Part shown: one piece after another, positions 7,200 through 15,401 of the stretch
Layout of the letters: each line of letters starts with the position of its first letter
Numbering within the stretch: position 1 is the stretch's first letter
Assembly: GCF_913773995.1 (NCBI RefSeq)
Contig: NZ_CAJYES010000190.1
Coordinates: forward strand, 1 to 64,000
Origin: an uncultured Pseudacidovorax sp.
GTDB taxonomy: Bacteria > Pseudomonadota > Gammaproteobacteria > Burkholderiales > Burkholderiaceae_C
Direction: 5' to 3'
Length of the DNA stretch: 64,000 bases
Translations under genes and position numbers: made by a program
Notes under the pieces: model-generated
What the model saw: only the letters and a program-made list of their open reading frames with translations
Database searches by the model: none
Told to the model about the DNA's origin: nothing

Positions 7200-9494
7200 A
7201 TGTCCATCGACTACGCCGCGTTCCGGCGTGAACTGGAGGCCTTCGCCCGCCAGGCCTGCCCGCCCGAGATCCGGGCCATGGTGGCCGCCGGCCAGAAGAT
7301 CACCAAGCGCGAGTACCAGGCCTGGCAGAAGATCCTGAACGACCGCGGCTGGGGCGCACCCAGCTGGCCGGTGGAAGTCGGCGGCACCGGCTGGGACATC
7401 CGCCAGCGCCTGATCTTCGAAGAGGTGATGGCCGAGAACGACTGCCCGCCGCTGTACCACCACGGCCTGGGCCACATCGGCCCGGTCATCATCCGCTTCG
7501 GCACGCCCGAGCAGAAGGCCCGCTTCCTGCCGCGCATCCTCGATGGCTCGGACTGGTGGTGCCAGGGCTATTCGGAGCCGGGCTCCGGCTCCGACCTGGC
7601 CTCGCTGCAGACCAGCGCCCGCCGCGACGGCGACGACTGGGTGGTCAACGGCCAGAAGATCTGGACCTCCCACGCGCACGAGGCCAGCATGATCTACATG
7701 CTGGTGCGCACCTCGAAAGAGGCGAAGAAGCAGGAGGGCATCTCGCTGCTGCTGGTGCCCATGGACACGCCCGGCATCACCGTGCGGCCCATCCGCACCA
7801 TCGACGGCTGGCACCACCTCAACGAGGTCTTCTTCGACGAGATGCGGGTGCGCGCGGACAACCTGATCGGCGAAGAAGGCAAGGGCTGGACCTGCGCCAA
7901 GTTCCTGCTGGAGCGCGAGCGCCTGCCCCCGGCCAACGTGGCCCGGCTGGCGCTGATGCACCGCCAGGTCTCGGCCCTGCTGCAACAGGCCGCACAGGCC
8001 GCGGGCGCCCGGCGCGACTTCGGCGTGCTGCAGCACAAGCTGCTGCTGTGCGAGGCCGAGCTGCAGGGCGCCCGCGTGATGATGGCCAGCGCCACCGACG
8101 ACCTGATCCACCAGCGGCCGCTGGGCGTGCAGCCCTCGGCCATCAAGATGACCTGCGCCGACGTGGCGCAGCGCCTGACCACCATCGCCCTCGATGCCGT
8201 CGGGCCCGAGGCGGCGCACCGCTTCCTGGCCGAGGAGGGCGGCGAGGAGCTGCCCGCCGCCACCTGGATCCAGAACTACATGTTCACCCGCGCCCGCACC
8301 ATCGCGGGCGGCACCTCCGAGGTGCAGCGCAATGTGATCGCCAACGCACTGCTGGGTGCGGAGCCGGCGTCGTCCAGCGCCGCGCCGCTCTTCCCCGGCA
8401 TGCTCTTCGACGCAGCCGACCGCTTTGCGCAGGACCATGTGCACAGCGCCACCCTGCCCGGCGACCCGGTGCGCGAACTGGGCTGGACCGCCACCCTGGT
8501 GCCCGAGGCCGACGGCGGCGTCGGCGGCACGCTGGACGACCTTGCCAGCGTGGTCGAGGGTCTGGCCGGCCCGGGCCTGCAGTTGCCCGTGATCGAGACC
8601 TGCGCGGTCGTGCCGCTGCTGCTGCGTGCCGCGCCGGCCGAGGTGGCCGGCCCCTGGCTGCAGGCCGTGGCCGAGTCCGAGGTGCAGATTGCGCCGCTGG
8701 CCGCGCTGTCGGCCTTGCCCGGAGACAGCACCCTGCGTGCGGTGCGCGCCGAAAGCGGCTTCGTGCTCGACGGCCGCGTGGATGGCGTGGATTCCACGCT
8801 GCCCGCCAGCCACTGGCTGGCCGTGGCCGACCTCGACGGCGCGCCCGCGCTCTTCCTGGTCGATGCCGAGCGCATCGGCGCACCTGCCGCCCGGTACCGC
8901 ACCATGGAAGGCCGCCAGGGCGCGGACTTCAGGCTGGACGGCGTGTCGGTGCCCGCGACGGCACTTCTGGCGCAGGGCGAACAACTGTGCGCTGCGCTGG
9001 CCGCCGCGGGCGATGCGGTCCTGCTGCTCACGTTGGTCGACACCGTGGCCGCACAGGCCGCGCTGATCCGCCACACGATCACGCATCTGCAGGAGCGCCG
9101 GCAGTTCGGCGTGGCGCTGGCCACCTTCCAGGCGCTGCGCCATCGCGTGGCGGACATGTACGTCAAGGCGCAATGCGCCCAGGGCCTGGTGGTGCATGCC
9201 TTCCAGGCGCAGGAATCGGCCGCGCCCGACCTGCGCCGCACGCTGCAGCTGGCCAAGCTGTCCATCGCCGAGACGGCCCGAGCCGCGGCCGAGGCCGCCA
9301 TCCAGATGCACGGCGGCATGGGCCTGAGCGAAGAGGTGCTGGCCACCCGCCTGGCCCAGCGGCTGATCGCGTCGGAGTTCCGCTATGGCGACCGGCTCAC
9401 CCAGCTCGCGCAACTGCTGCATGCGGGCGGCGCATCCGTCGACAACCCCTCTTCCTCTTCTTCTTCCAACACCCTCCCCGGGAGCGCGCGATGA
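7200..9494 (+). CDS. Fused double acyl-CoA dehydrogenase
   Basis: A 764-residue protein holding two acyl-CoA dehydrogenase modules, where the family usually has about 380-400 residues. Residues 1-388 are a full module: GYSEPGSGSDLASL (substrate/FAD loop), GQKIWTSHAHEA, and the C-terminal TIAGGTSEVQRNVIA. Residues about 395-740 form a second, weaker module with an AIQMHGGMGLSEEVLATR C-terminal segment, but without a clear EPxxGSD loop. The layout resembles alpha2-beta2 dehydrogenases of steroid side-chain degradation, whose two dissimilar subunits are usually separate genes. Here they are one chain, ending in a Ser-rich tail. It probably inserts a 2,3-double bond into a bulky acyl-CoA. GAGGAG lies about ten bases before the start, and the stop overlaps the next gene (ATGA). 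Confidence 0.9.
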   Translation: MSIDYAAFRRELEAFARQACPPEIRAMVAAGQKITKREYQAWQKILNDRGWGAPSWPVEVGGTGWDIRQRLIFEEVMAENDCPPLYHHGLGHIGPVIIRFGTPEQKARFLPRILDGSDWWCQGYSEPGSGSDLASLQTSARRDGDDWVVNGQKIWTSHAHEASMIYMLVRTSKEAKKQEGISLLLVPMDTPGITVRPIRTIDGWHHLNEVFFDEMRVRADNLIGEEGKGWTCAKFLLERERLPPANVARLALMHRQVSALLQQAAQAAGARRDFGVLQHKLLLCEAELQGARVMMASATDDLIHQRPLGVQPSAIKMTCADVAQRLTTIALDAVGPEAAHRFLAEEGGEELPAATWIQNYMFTRARTIAGGTSEVQRNVIANALLGAEPASSSAAPLFPGMLFDAADRFAQDHVHSATLPGDPVRELGWTATLVPEADGGVGGTLDDLASVVEGLAGPGLQLPVIETCAVVPLLLRAAPAEVAGPWLQAVAESEVQIAPLAALSALPGDSTLRAVRAESGFVLDGRVDGVDSTLPASHWLAVADLDGAPALFLVDAERIGAPAARYRTMEGRQGADFRLDGVSVPATALLAQGEQLCAALAAAGDAVLLLTLVDTVAAQAALIRHTITHLQERRQFGVALATFQALRHRVADMYVKAQCAQGLVVHAFQAQESAAPDLRRTLQLAKLSIAETARAAAEAAIQMHGGMGLSEEVLATRLAQRLIASEFRYGDRLTQLAQLLHAGGASVDNPSSSSSSNTLPGSAR

Positions 9495-10252
9495 GCATCC
9501 ACCTCGAAGTCTCCGAATACATCGCCGTCGTGCGGCTGGACAAGCCGCCCGTCAACGCCCTCGACCGCGCCTCGCGCCGCGACCTCATCGCCGCCTTCGA
9601 CGAGATCTCGGAGCGCAGCGACGTGCGCGTGGCCATCCTCACCGGCACCGGCAAGGCCTTCTGCGCCGGTGCCGACCTCAAGGATCGGCCCGACGCCGAC
9701 AAGGCCGGCGACTTCCTCGACCACAACCGCTGGACGCGCGAGACGGGCAACGCCATCCGCGAATGCGCCAAGCCGGTGATCGCCGCCATCAACGGCCCGG
9801 CGCTGGGCGCGGGCTTCGGGCTGATGGCGGCCTGCGACATCTTCCTGGCCAGCGAGGACGCCACCTTCGCCATGCCCGAGATCAACGTCGGCCTGGCCGG
9901 CGGCGTCTCGATGCTGCGCACGCTGGTGGGCCGCTCCTTCACGCGGCGCATGTTCTTCACCGGCATGAAGGTCTCGGCCGCCGAGCTGTATCGCCGCGGC
10001 GTGCTCGACGAGGTGGTGCCGGCCGAGCGGCTGATGCCGCTGGCCATGGAGATCGCGCAGGACATCGCCTCCAAGGCACCGCTGGCCGTGGCCTATGCCA
10101 AGCAGGCCGCCAACATGATGGACCTGATGCCCCAGCGTGACGGCTATCGCGTGGAGCAGAACTTCACCATGGCGCTGTCGCGCACCGAGGACGCCAAGGA
10201 AGCGCGCCAGGCCTTCCTCGAAAAGCGCCCGCCGGTTTACAAGGGCCGATGA
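9491..10252 (+). CDS. Enoyl-CoA hydratase/isomerase family protein (crotonase)
   Basis: A 253-residue crotonase-fold protein. The CoA-binding segment FCAGADLKDR and the oxyanion-hole region INGPALGAGFGL are clear. The second catalytic glutamate of hydratases is kept in MPEINVGLAGG. The first one (the Glu of GGGCE in classical hydratases) is replaced: this position reads GAGFG. It may therefore be an isomerase, C-C hydrolase or retro-aldolase-type member, not a simple hydratase. It is encoded between the acyl-CoA dehydrogenase and the acyl-CoA synthetase, with ATGA overlaps on both sides, so it acts on CoA thioesters of the same pathway. GGAG at 9481 serves as ribosome binding site. Confidence 0.9.
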   Translation: MSIHLEVSEYIAVVRLDKPPVNALDRASRRDLIAAFDEISERSDVRVAILTGTGKAFCAGADLKDRPDADKAGDFLDHNRWTRETGNAIRECAKPVIAAINGPALGAGFGLMAACDIFLASEDATFAMPEINVGLAGGVSMLRTLVGRSFTRRMFFTGMKVSAAELYRRGVLDEVVPAERLMPLAMEIAQDIASKAPLAVAYAKQAANMMDLMPQRDGYRVEQNFTMALSRTEDAKEARQAFLEKRPPVYKGR

Positions 10253-12393
10253 CCATGCGCCCCGACATCGAGGTCGGCCACGGCCTGGAGGCGCTGTTCG
10301 CGCCGCGCTCCATCGCCATCGTGGGCGCCTCCGACGACGTGACCAAGATCGGCGGCCGGCCGCTGCAGTTCCTGCGCAAGTACGGCTTTGCCGGCGCGAT
10401 CTACCCGGTCAACCGCAAGGCGGCCGAGGTGCAGTCGCTGCGCGCCTACCCCGATGTAGCCGCACTGCCCGACGCGCCCGAGCTGGCCGTCATCGCCGTG
10501 CCGCCCGAGAGCGTGCCGCAGGCCGTTCGCGACTGCGCCGCGCGCGGCGTGAAGGCGGCCGTGGTGCTCTCCGCAGGCTTCTCCGAGATGGGCGAGGCCG
10601 GGGCCCGGCTGCAGGCCGAGATCGGCCGCATCGCCCGCGACACCGGCCTGCGCGTGGTGGGCCCCAACTGCCTGGGCGCCATCGGCGTGCCGGCCAAGAG
10701 CATCGCCACCTTCTCGGTCGCGCTGGAGTCGTCGTTCCCCGAGGCTGGCCCGGTGGGCATCGTCTCGCAGAGCGGCAACCTGGGCAGCTACACGCTGCGC
10801 CTCGCCTCCGAGCGCGGCCTGGGCATCAGCCGCATGCTGACCACCGGCAACGAATGCGACGTGGACATCGCCGATGCCATCGCCTCGGTCGCGGCCGACC
10901 CGGGCACTCGCGTCATCCTCTGCTGCATGGAGACCTGCCGCGACGGCGACAAGCTGCGCCGTGCCATGGCCCTGGCCCGCGCCGCGGGCAAGCCCCTGGT
11001 GGTGCTGAAGGTGGGCGTCTCCGAAGCGGGCAGCGCCGCCGCGGCCTCGCACACCGGCGCACTGGCCGGCTCCGATGCGGTATTCGACGCCGTGCTTCGC
11101 GAAGGCGGCGCCCTGCGCGTGCCCAGCATCGAGCAGCTGCTGGACGTGGGCCATGCACTGGCCGTGCTCGGCGAGGGTCGTCTGCCCACGGGTCGGCGCA
11201 TCGCGGTGCTCACGGCCTCGGGCGGCTTCGGCGTGCTGCTGGCCGATGCGGCCAGTGCGCAGGGCCTGACGCTGCCGCGCCTCGCCGAGGCCACCCAGCA
11301 GCGCATCCTGCAGGCGGTGGCCTTCGCGGCGCCGGCCAATCCGGTGGACATGACGGCCCAGGTCTCCAGCCGGCCCGAGCTGCTGGCCCAGGTGCTGGAC
11401 GCCGTGGCCGCCGATCCGGCCTGCGACACGCTGCTGCTGCAGTCGGCCAATGCCTTCCATGTGCCGCGGCTGCGCGACGTCTTCCTGGCGGCGCTCACGC
11501 AGATGCGCGAGCGGCATCCGCAGCGGCTCATCGTGCTGTGCGCGCGGGCACCGGCGGATGTGCGGCGGCAGCTCGATGCGCTGGGCATCCCGGCCATCGA
11601 GGGCATTGACGCCGCCTGCGCCACCGTGGCGGCCCTGGCCACGCTGGGCATGCAGTCCGCACAACCATCCACCGTCGAAGCAACACTGCGCACGCCGCTG
11701 GCCACCGAGGCCTTCGCCACCGAGGCCAGTGCCAAGGCGGCCCTGGCTGCGGCCGGCCTGCCGGTGCTGCGCGAGCTGGTTGCCACGACGCGCGACGAGG
11801 CGGTGGCGGCGGCACGCGCCATCGGCTTTCCGGTGGTGCTGAAGATCGTGTCGCCCGACATCGCCCACAAGACCGAGGTGGGGGGCGTGGTGGTGGGCGT
11901 GCGCCGCGAAGGCCAGCTTATCGATGCGCACGACACGATGCGGGCCCGCGTCGCCGACAAGGCGCCCCATGCCCGCATCGACGGCGTGCTGGTGGCGCAG
12001 ATGGCGCCGGCCGGCTGCGAGCTGATCCTGGGCACCAAGACCGACCCGGTCTTCGGGCCCATGGTCATGGTCGGGCTGGGCGGCATCCATGCCGAGATCT
12101 GGAAGGACGTGGCCCTGCGGCCCGCACCTGTCGATGCGGCGGGCGCCGAAGCCATGCTGCGTTCGCTCCAATCCTTCGCGCTGCTGGACGGCGCGCGCGG
12201 CCGGCCCAAGGCCGACGTGGCCGCCGCAGCCCAGGCCATCGCCGCGCTGTCGCGCTTTGCCGCCCGCCATGCCGACGACGTGGCCGAGATCGACATCAAC
12301 CCGCTGGTGGTGCTGGACGCCGGCCAGGGTGCCTTCGCGCTCGATGCGTTGCTGGTACCCACCTCCAAGACCCAGAAGGACGTTCACGCATGA
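10249..12393 (+). CDS. Acyl-CoA synthetase, ADP-forming type (fused alpha-beta)
   Basis: A 714-residue NDP-forming acyl-CoA synthetase. Residues 1 to about 460 make up the CoA-binding and succinyl-CoA-ligase-like part: FAPRSIAIVGASDDVTKIGG near the start, the IVSQSGNLGSYTL loop, and SHTGALAGSDAVFDAV with the catalytic-His region. Residues about 480-714 are an ATP-grasp domain (FPVVLKIVSPDIAHKTEVGG, ILGTKTDPVFGPMVM). Members activate acetate, propionate, ferulate or other acids with ATP and CoA. FerA of Sphingobium, the feruloyl-CoA synthetase, belongs to this superfamily. Here it should load the pathway acid with CoA. It overlaps both neighbours by four bases. The specific acid is unknown. 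Confidence 0.92.
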   Translation: MTMRPDIEVGHGLEALFAPRSIAIVGASDDVTKIGGRPLQFLRKYGFAGAIYPVNRKAAEVQSLRAYPDVAALPDAPELAVIAVPPESVPQAVRDCAARGVKAAVVLSAGFSEMGEAGARLQAEIGRIARDTGLRVVGPNCLGAIGVPAKSIATFSVALESSFPEAGPVGIVSQSGNLGSYTLRLASERGLGISRMLTTGNECDVDIADAIASVAADPGTRVILCCMETCRDGDKLRRAMALARAAGKPLVVLKVGVSEAGSAAAASHTGALAGSDAVFDAVLREGGALRVPSIEQLLDVGHALAVLGEGRLPTGRRIAVLTASGGFGVLLADAASAQGLTLPRLAEATQQRILQAVAFAAPANPVDMTAQVSSRPELLAQVLDAVAADPACDTLLLQSANAFHVPRLRDVFLAALTQMRERHPQRLIVLCARAPADVRRQLDALGIPAIEGIDAACATVAALATLGMQSAQPSTVEATLRTPLATEAFATEASAKAALAAAGLPVLRELVATTRDEAVAAARAIGFPVVLKIVSPDIAHKTEVGGVVVGVRREGQLIDAHDTMRARVADKAPHARIDGVLVAQMAPAGCELILGTKTDPVFGPMVMVGLGGIHAEIWKDVALRPAPVDAAGAEAMLRSLQSFALLDGARGRPKADVAAAAQAIAALSRFAARHADDVAEIDINPLVVLDAGQGAFALDALLVPTSKTQKDVHA

Positions 12394-13157
12394 CCGCATT
12401 GCTTTCCTCATTGACAGGCCGCACGGCCTTCATCAGCGGCGCCGGCCACGGCATCGGCCGCGCCACGGCGCTGGCCCTGGCGGCGCGCGGCGCCGTCGTC
12501 GGCATCAACGACCTCAAGCCCGAGTTCGTGGAAGACGCCGTGGCAGCGGTGCGCGCCGCGGGCGGCCAGGCCATCGGCCTGCCCTGCGACGTCTCCACCC
12601 GCGACGGCATGCGCGAGGCGGTGCAGCGTTTCGCCTCCGACGCCGGCCGTCTCGACGTGATGGTCAACAACGCCGCCTGGGTACGCTATCAGCCGGTGGC
12701 CGAGATCACGCCCGAGGTCATGGACCGCATGGTGGAGATCGGCTTCAAGTCGGTGATCTGGGGCATCCAGGCCGCGGCCGAGGCCATGGATGCCGAACGG
12801 GGCGGCGCCATCGTCAACGTGGCCTCCATCGCGGCCTTCAAGTCGCCGGTGCGCTCGGTGGTCTACAGCGGCATCAAGGCCGGCGTGCTGGGCATCACCC
12901 GCGCCGCGGCGGCGGACCTGGGTGCGCGCCGCATCCGCGTCAATGCGGTAGCGCCGGGCGCCGTGCCCACCGAGGGCCCGGTACGCAACCGCAATGCCGA
13001 GCTGGATGCCAAGCGCATCGCCCGCACGCCGCTGGGCCGGCTGGGCACCGTGCAGGACATCGCGGACGCCATCGTCTTCCTCGCCAGCGACGAGGCCCGC
13101 TTCCTCAATGCGGAGGTGCTGCGGCTGGACGGCGGCGCCTCGGAGACCTCGCTGTGA
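12390..13157 (+). CDS. Short-chain dehydrogenase/reductase
   Basis: A 255-residue classical SDR. The nucleotide-binding GAGHGIG is at residues 17-23 and NNA at about 93-95. Catalytic residues are Ser146 (NVASIAAF), Tyr159 and Lys163 (YSGIK). PGAVPTEGP and the C-terminal RLDGGASETSL are typical of the family. It should oxidise or reduce a hydroxyl or keto group with NAD(P)(H), in this context a beta-hydroxyacyl-CoA or cyclic alcohol. The ATG overlaps the stop of the synthetase gene by four bases, and its own stop overlaps the VOC gene (GTGA). Substrate not predictable. Confidence 0.92.
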   Translation: MTALLSSLTGRTAFISGAGHGIGRATALALAARGAVVGINDLKPEFVEDAVAAVRAAGGQAIGLPCDVSTRDGMREAVQRFASDAGRLDVMVNNAAWVRYQPVAEITPEVMDRMVEIGFKSVIWGIQAAAEAMDAERGGAIVNVASIAAFKSPVRSVVYSGIKAGVLGITRAAAADLGARRIRVNAVAPGAVPTEGPVRNRNAELDAKRIARTPLGRLGTVQDIADAIVFLASDEARFLNAEVLRLDGGASETSL

Positions 13158-13552
13158 GCGCGCCGGCCCAGCCCTTCGCGCCCTTGCGGTTGCAGAACGT
13201 CTACCTGGTGGCCGAGCAGCCCGCGGCCCTGCATGCCTTCTACAGCGAGGCCCTGGGCCTGTCGCTCAAGTTCGCCGATGGCGAGCGCTGGTACCAGTAC
13301 GGCGTGGGCGGCGGCAATGTCTCGCTCGCCTGCCGCGAAGAAGCAGCGCCGGCTACGTCGGGCGCGGTGATGGTGTTCGAGGTTCCGGACTTCGACGGCG
13401 CCGCCGAGCGCATCGCGGCGGCGGGTGGCGAAGTGCTGGGCCTGCGCGACATGGGCGCCCATGGCGCCGTGCTGTCGTTGCGCGACCCGGAGGGTCATGT
13501 GGTGCAGCTGTTCCGGCGGGCGCCTGCGGCAGACGCCAAGGCGCAGCCGTGA
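13154..13552 (+). CDS. VOC (glyoxalase/bleomycin resistance) family protein
   Basis: A 132-residue protein with the paired beta-alpha-beta-beta-beta pattern of the vicinal-oxygen-chelate family. It shows VYLVAEQPAALHAFYSEALGL near the N-terminus, the internal VMVFEVPDFDGAAERIAAAGG repeat unit, and the C-terminal LRDPEGHVVQLFRR with the usual metal-ligand Glu/His region. Family members include glyoxalases, extradiol dioxygenases and methylmalonyl-CoA epimerases. At this size it is a single VOC unit, so a dimer is expected. The start is GTG at 13154, in a GTGA overlap with the SDR gene, which implies translational coupling. Its step in the pathway is not known. Confidence 0.85.
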   Translation: MSAPAQPFAPLRLQNVYLVAEQPAALHAFYSEALGLSLKFADGERWYQYGVGGGNVSLACREEAAPATSGAVMVFEVPDFDGAAERIAAAGGEVLGLRDMGAHGAVLSLRDPEGHVVQLFRRAPAADAKAQP

Positions 13553-14103
13553 GCGCCGCCGCCGTCGACACGGCCGCGCTGCAGGCTCTGCTGGACCGCG
13601 AGGCCATCCGCGACTGCCTCTATCGCTATTGCCGCGGCATCGACCGCTGCGACGAATCCGCGCTGCGTTCGGCCTACTGGCCCGATGCGACCGACTGCCA
13701 TGGCGCCTGGACGGGCAGCGCCACGGGCTTCATCGACCAGGCCCTGGCCAGGCTGCGCCAGGGCGGGCGGCGGGTGCACCAGATCAGCAACATCCTGGTC
13801 GAACTCGCCGGCGACACGGCGGCGGTCGAGAGCAGCTTTCTCGCGCTGCAGTCGACGGCCGCGCAACCCGGCCGCGAGACCTTTCTCTGTGGCCGCTACG
13901 TCGACCGCTTCGAGCGCCGCCAGGGCGAATGGCGCGTGGCCGACCGCACCGTGGTGTACGACTGGATCGAGGAGCGAGCGCGGCCCGAGCTGGCGCAAGG
14001 CGATGCGCAGCTCTTCGGCGTGCGGCAGCCGACGGCGGCGATGGCGCCGGCCGACCCGGTCTATGCGCTGCTGTCGGCGCTGCACGAGCCGGCGCGCCGA
14101 TGA
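13549..14103 (+). CDS. NTF2/SnoaL-fold protein
   Basis: A 184-residue protein with the alpha+beta barrel pattern of the SnoaL/NTF2 superfamily. It has the opening helix LLDREAIRDCLYRYCRGID, then SALRSAYWPDATDCHG, HQISNILVELAGDTAAVES and GRYVDRFERRQGEWRVADRTV. The nearest relatives are SnoaL_4-type proteins. Members include ketosteroid isomerase, limonene epoxide hydrolase, scytalone dehydratase and non-catalytic dioxygenase beta subunits. Its place in an oxygenase/CoA operon favours an isomerase, dehydratase or epoxide hydrolase role, but active-site residues cannot be assigned by eye. It starts with GTG at 13549 (GTGA overlap). Its stop overlaps the ATG of the next gene. Confidence 0.82.
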   Translation: MSAAAVDTAALQALLDREAIRDCLYRYCRGIDRCDESALRSAYWPDATDCHGAWTGSATGFIDQALARLRQGGRRVHQISNILVELAGDTAAVESSFLALQSTAAQPGRETFLCGRYVDRFERRQGEWRVADRTVVYDWIEERARPELAQGDAQLFGVRQPTAAMAPADPVYALLSALHEPARR

Positions 14104-15401
14104 CCACCCGTGTGCACCCAAACGCGCCGAACAGCAGGTCCGGCCGGGATGAAGCCGGAAGCGGCTTCGCCAGCCTGCCCATCGGGCCCTCCACCGGCGC
14201 AGCGCCGCGGCATGTGCTCATCACCGGCGCGGCCGCGGGCATCGGCCGCGCCACTGCACTGCGGCTCGCGCGCGATGGCTGGCACTGCGTGCTCGTCGAT
14301 GCCGACGCCAGCCGCCTCGCGCAGCTCGCCGCCGTTTGGCCGGCTGAAGCGCCTGCGCCGCAGATCCGCGCAGTCGATCTTTGCGACGCCGCGCAGCTCG
14401 CCACGCTGGGTGCCGACCTGCCGCCGCTCGACGCGCTGATCAACAACGCCGGCATGTCGGCCGGCGGCCGCGACGCGCTGGACGCCGAAAGCCAACGGCT
14501 GCTGGCGCTCAACCTCGATGCGCCCGCGCGGCTGGTGCAGGCCTGCGCCGACCGCCTGCGGCCCGGCGCACGCGTGGTCAATGTGGCCTCCGGCGCGGGG
14601 CTGCGCGCGATTCCCTGGCGCGGGCTCTACAGCCCCAGCAAGGCCGGCCTCATCGCCCAGACTGCCGTCCTGGCGCAGGCGCGCCCGGACTGGACGGTCA
14701 CCGCGCTGGCCCCGGGCTTCGTTCGGACCGAGCTGGTGCAGCAGCTGATCGACAGCGGCCGTCTGGTGCCGGCCCAGGCCACGGGCAAGATCCCGCTGGG
14801 CCACATGGCCGAGCCCGAGGACATGGCCGAGGCGCTGTGCTTCCTGGCAGGGGAGGGCGCCCGGCCGCTGTCGGGCCAGCTGCTGGTGCTGGATGGCGGC
14901 TCGTCGGTGTCCGGCGGCAGCCAGCCGCTGCCGCCGGCCCAGGCGCCGCTGCCACCGCTGGACATGGCCTGCACCCCGCAGGACGACGGCGCGTCCACAG
15001 GCACGGGCGGCTATCCCGCGGTGCTCGATGCGAGCCTGATGACGGCGCCGCCGGGCCAGTGGCTGGCCACCTTGCAGGCCGCCGCGCGGCGCTTCCGTCT
15101 GGCGCATCCGACGCAGGCCAGCCTGACATTGCTGGTGCCAGCCAGGCAGCCTGCGCTGCCCTGGGCGCAGGCCGGTGATCCGGCGGCGGCCCGCATGCTG
15201 CTGCACACGCTGGCCGCCGAATGGGGCCACGAGGGCCTGCGCATCAACGCCGTGGCCATCGACGGGCCCGGTGTGGATGCCGGCACGCAGGCGCTGCTGG
15301 CTTTCGTCGCCGGCCCGCGTTCGCGCTTCCTCACCGGCCAATGGCTGCGGACCACAGCCGCGGCGACGACAACGATCCACCACGAGGAGACATCCCCATG
15401 A
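14100..15401 (+). CDS. Tandem SDR protein with degenerate second domain
   Basis: A 433-residue protein, against about 250 for a normal SDR. After a 35-residue leader, the first SDR domain (about 37-275) is complete. GAAAGIG lies at 43-49, NNAG at 115-118, Ser164, Tyr177 and Lys181 form the catalytic set, and LVLDGGSS closes it. A Pro/Ala linker follows. Residues about 310-420 then resemble only the C-terminal half of an SDR: LLHTLAAEWGHEGLRINAVAI is the helix and strand after the active site, and RFLTGQWLRTT is the closing segment. No cofactor-binding motif is present in this part. It may support dimerisation, since SDR dimers pack through this region. ATGA overlaps link it to both neighbours. 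Confidence 0.85.
   Translation: MTTRVHPNAPNSRSGRDEAGSGFASLPIGPSTGAAPRHVLITGAAAGIGRATALRLARDGWHCVLVDADASRLAQLAAVWPAEAPAPQIRAVDLCDAAQLATLGADLPPLDALINNAGMSAGGRDALDAESQRLLALNLDAPARLVQACADRLRPGARVVNVASGAGLRAIPWRGLYSPSKAGLIAQTAVLAQARPDWTVTALAPGFVRTELVQQLIDSGRLVPAQATGKIPLGHMAEPEDMAEALCFLAGEGARPLSGQLLVLDGGSSVSGGSQPLPPAQAPLPPLDMACTPQDDGASTGTGGYPAVLDASLMTAPPGQWLATLQAAARRFRLAHPTQASLTLLVPARQPALPWAQAGDPAAARMLLHTLAAEWGHEGLRINAVAIDGPGVDAGTQALLAFVAGPRSRFLTGQWLRTTAAATTTIHHEETSP

Noticed and set aside
5054-7207. A 717-codon minus-strand open frame across the monooxygenase and reductase genes
   Set aside because: It spans two well-supported plus-strand genes, and the translation shows no recognisable motif.
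6948-9422. An 824-codon minus-strand open frame opposite the acyl-CoA dehydrogenase gene
   Set aside because: Antisense shadow; low-complexity His/Gly/Gln-rich translation.
5069-12393. Ferulate degradation by a FerA/FerB-like synthetase and hydratase-lyase, given the nearby MarR and feruloyl-esterase-type gene
   Set aside because: The crotonase lacks clear hydratase-lyase features. The operon has its own LysR gene and contains monooxygenase and dehydrogenase genes not needed for ferulate. Kept only as an alternative.
10237-12411. A 724-codon minus-strand open frame opposite the acyl-CoA synthetase gene
   Set aside because: Antisense shadow of a gene with clear CoA-ligase and ATP-grasp motifs.
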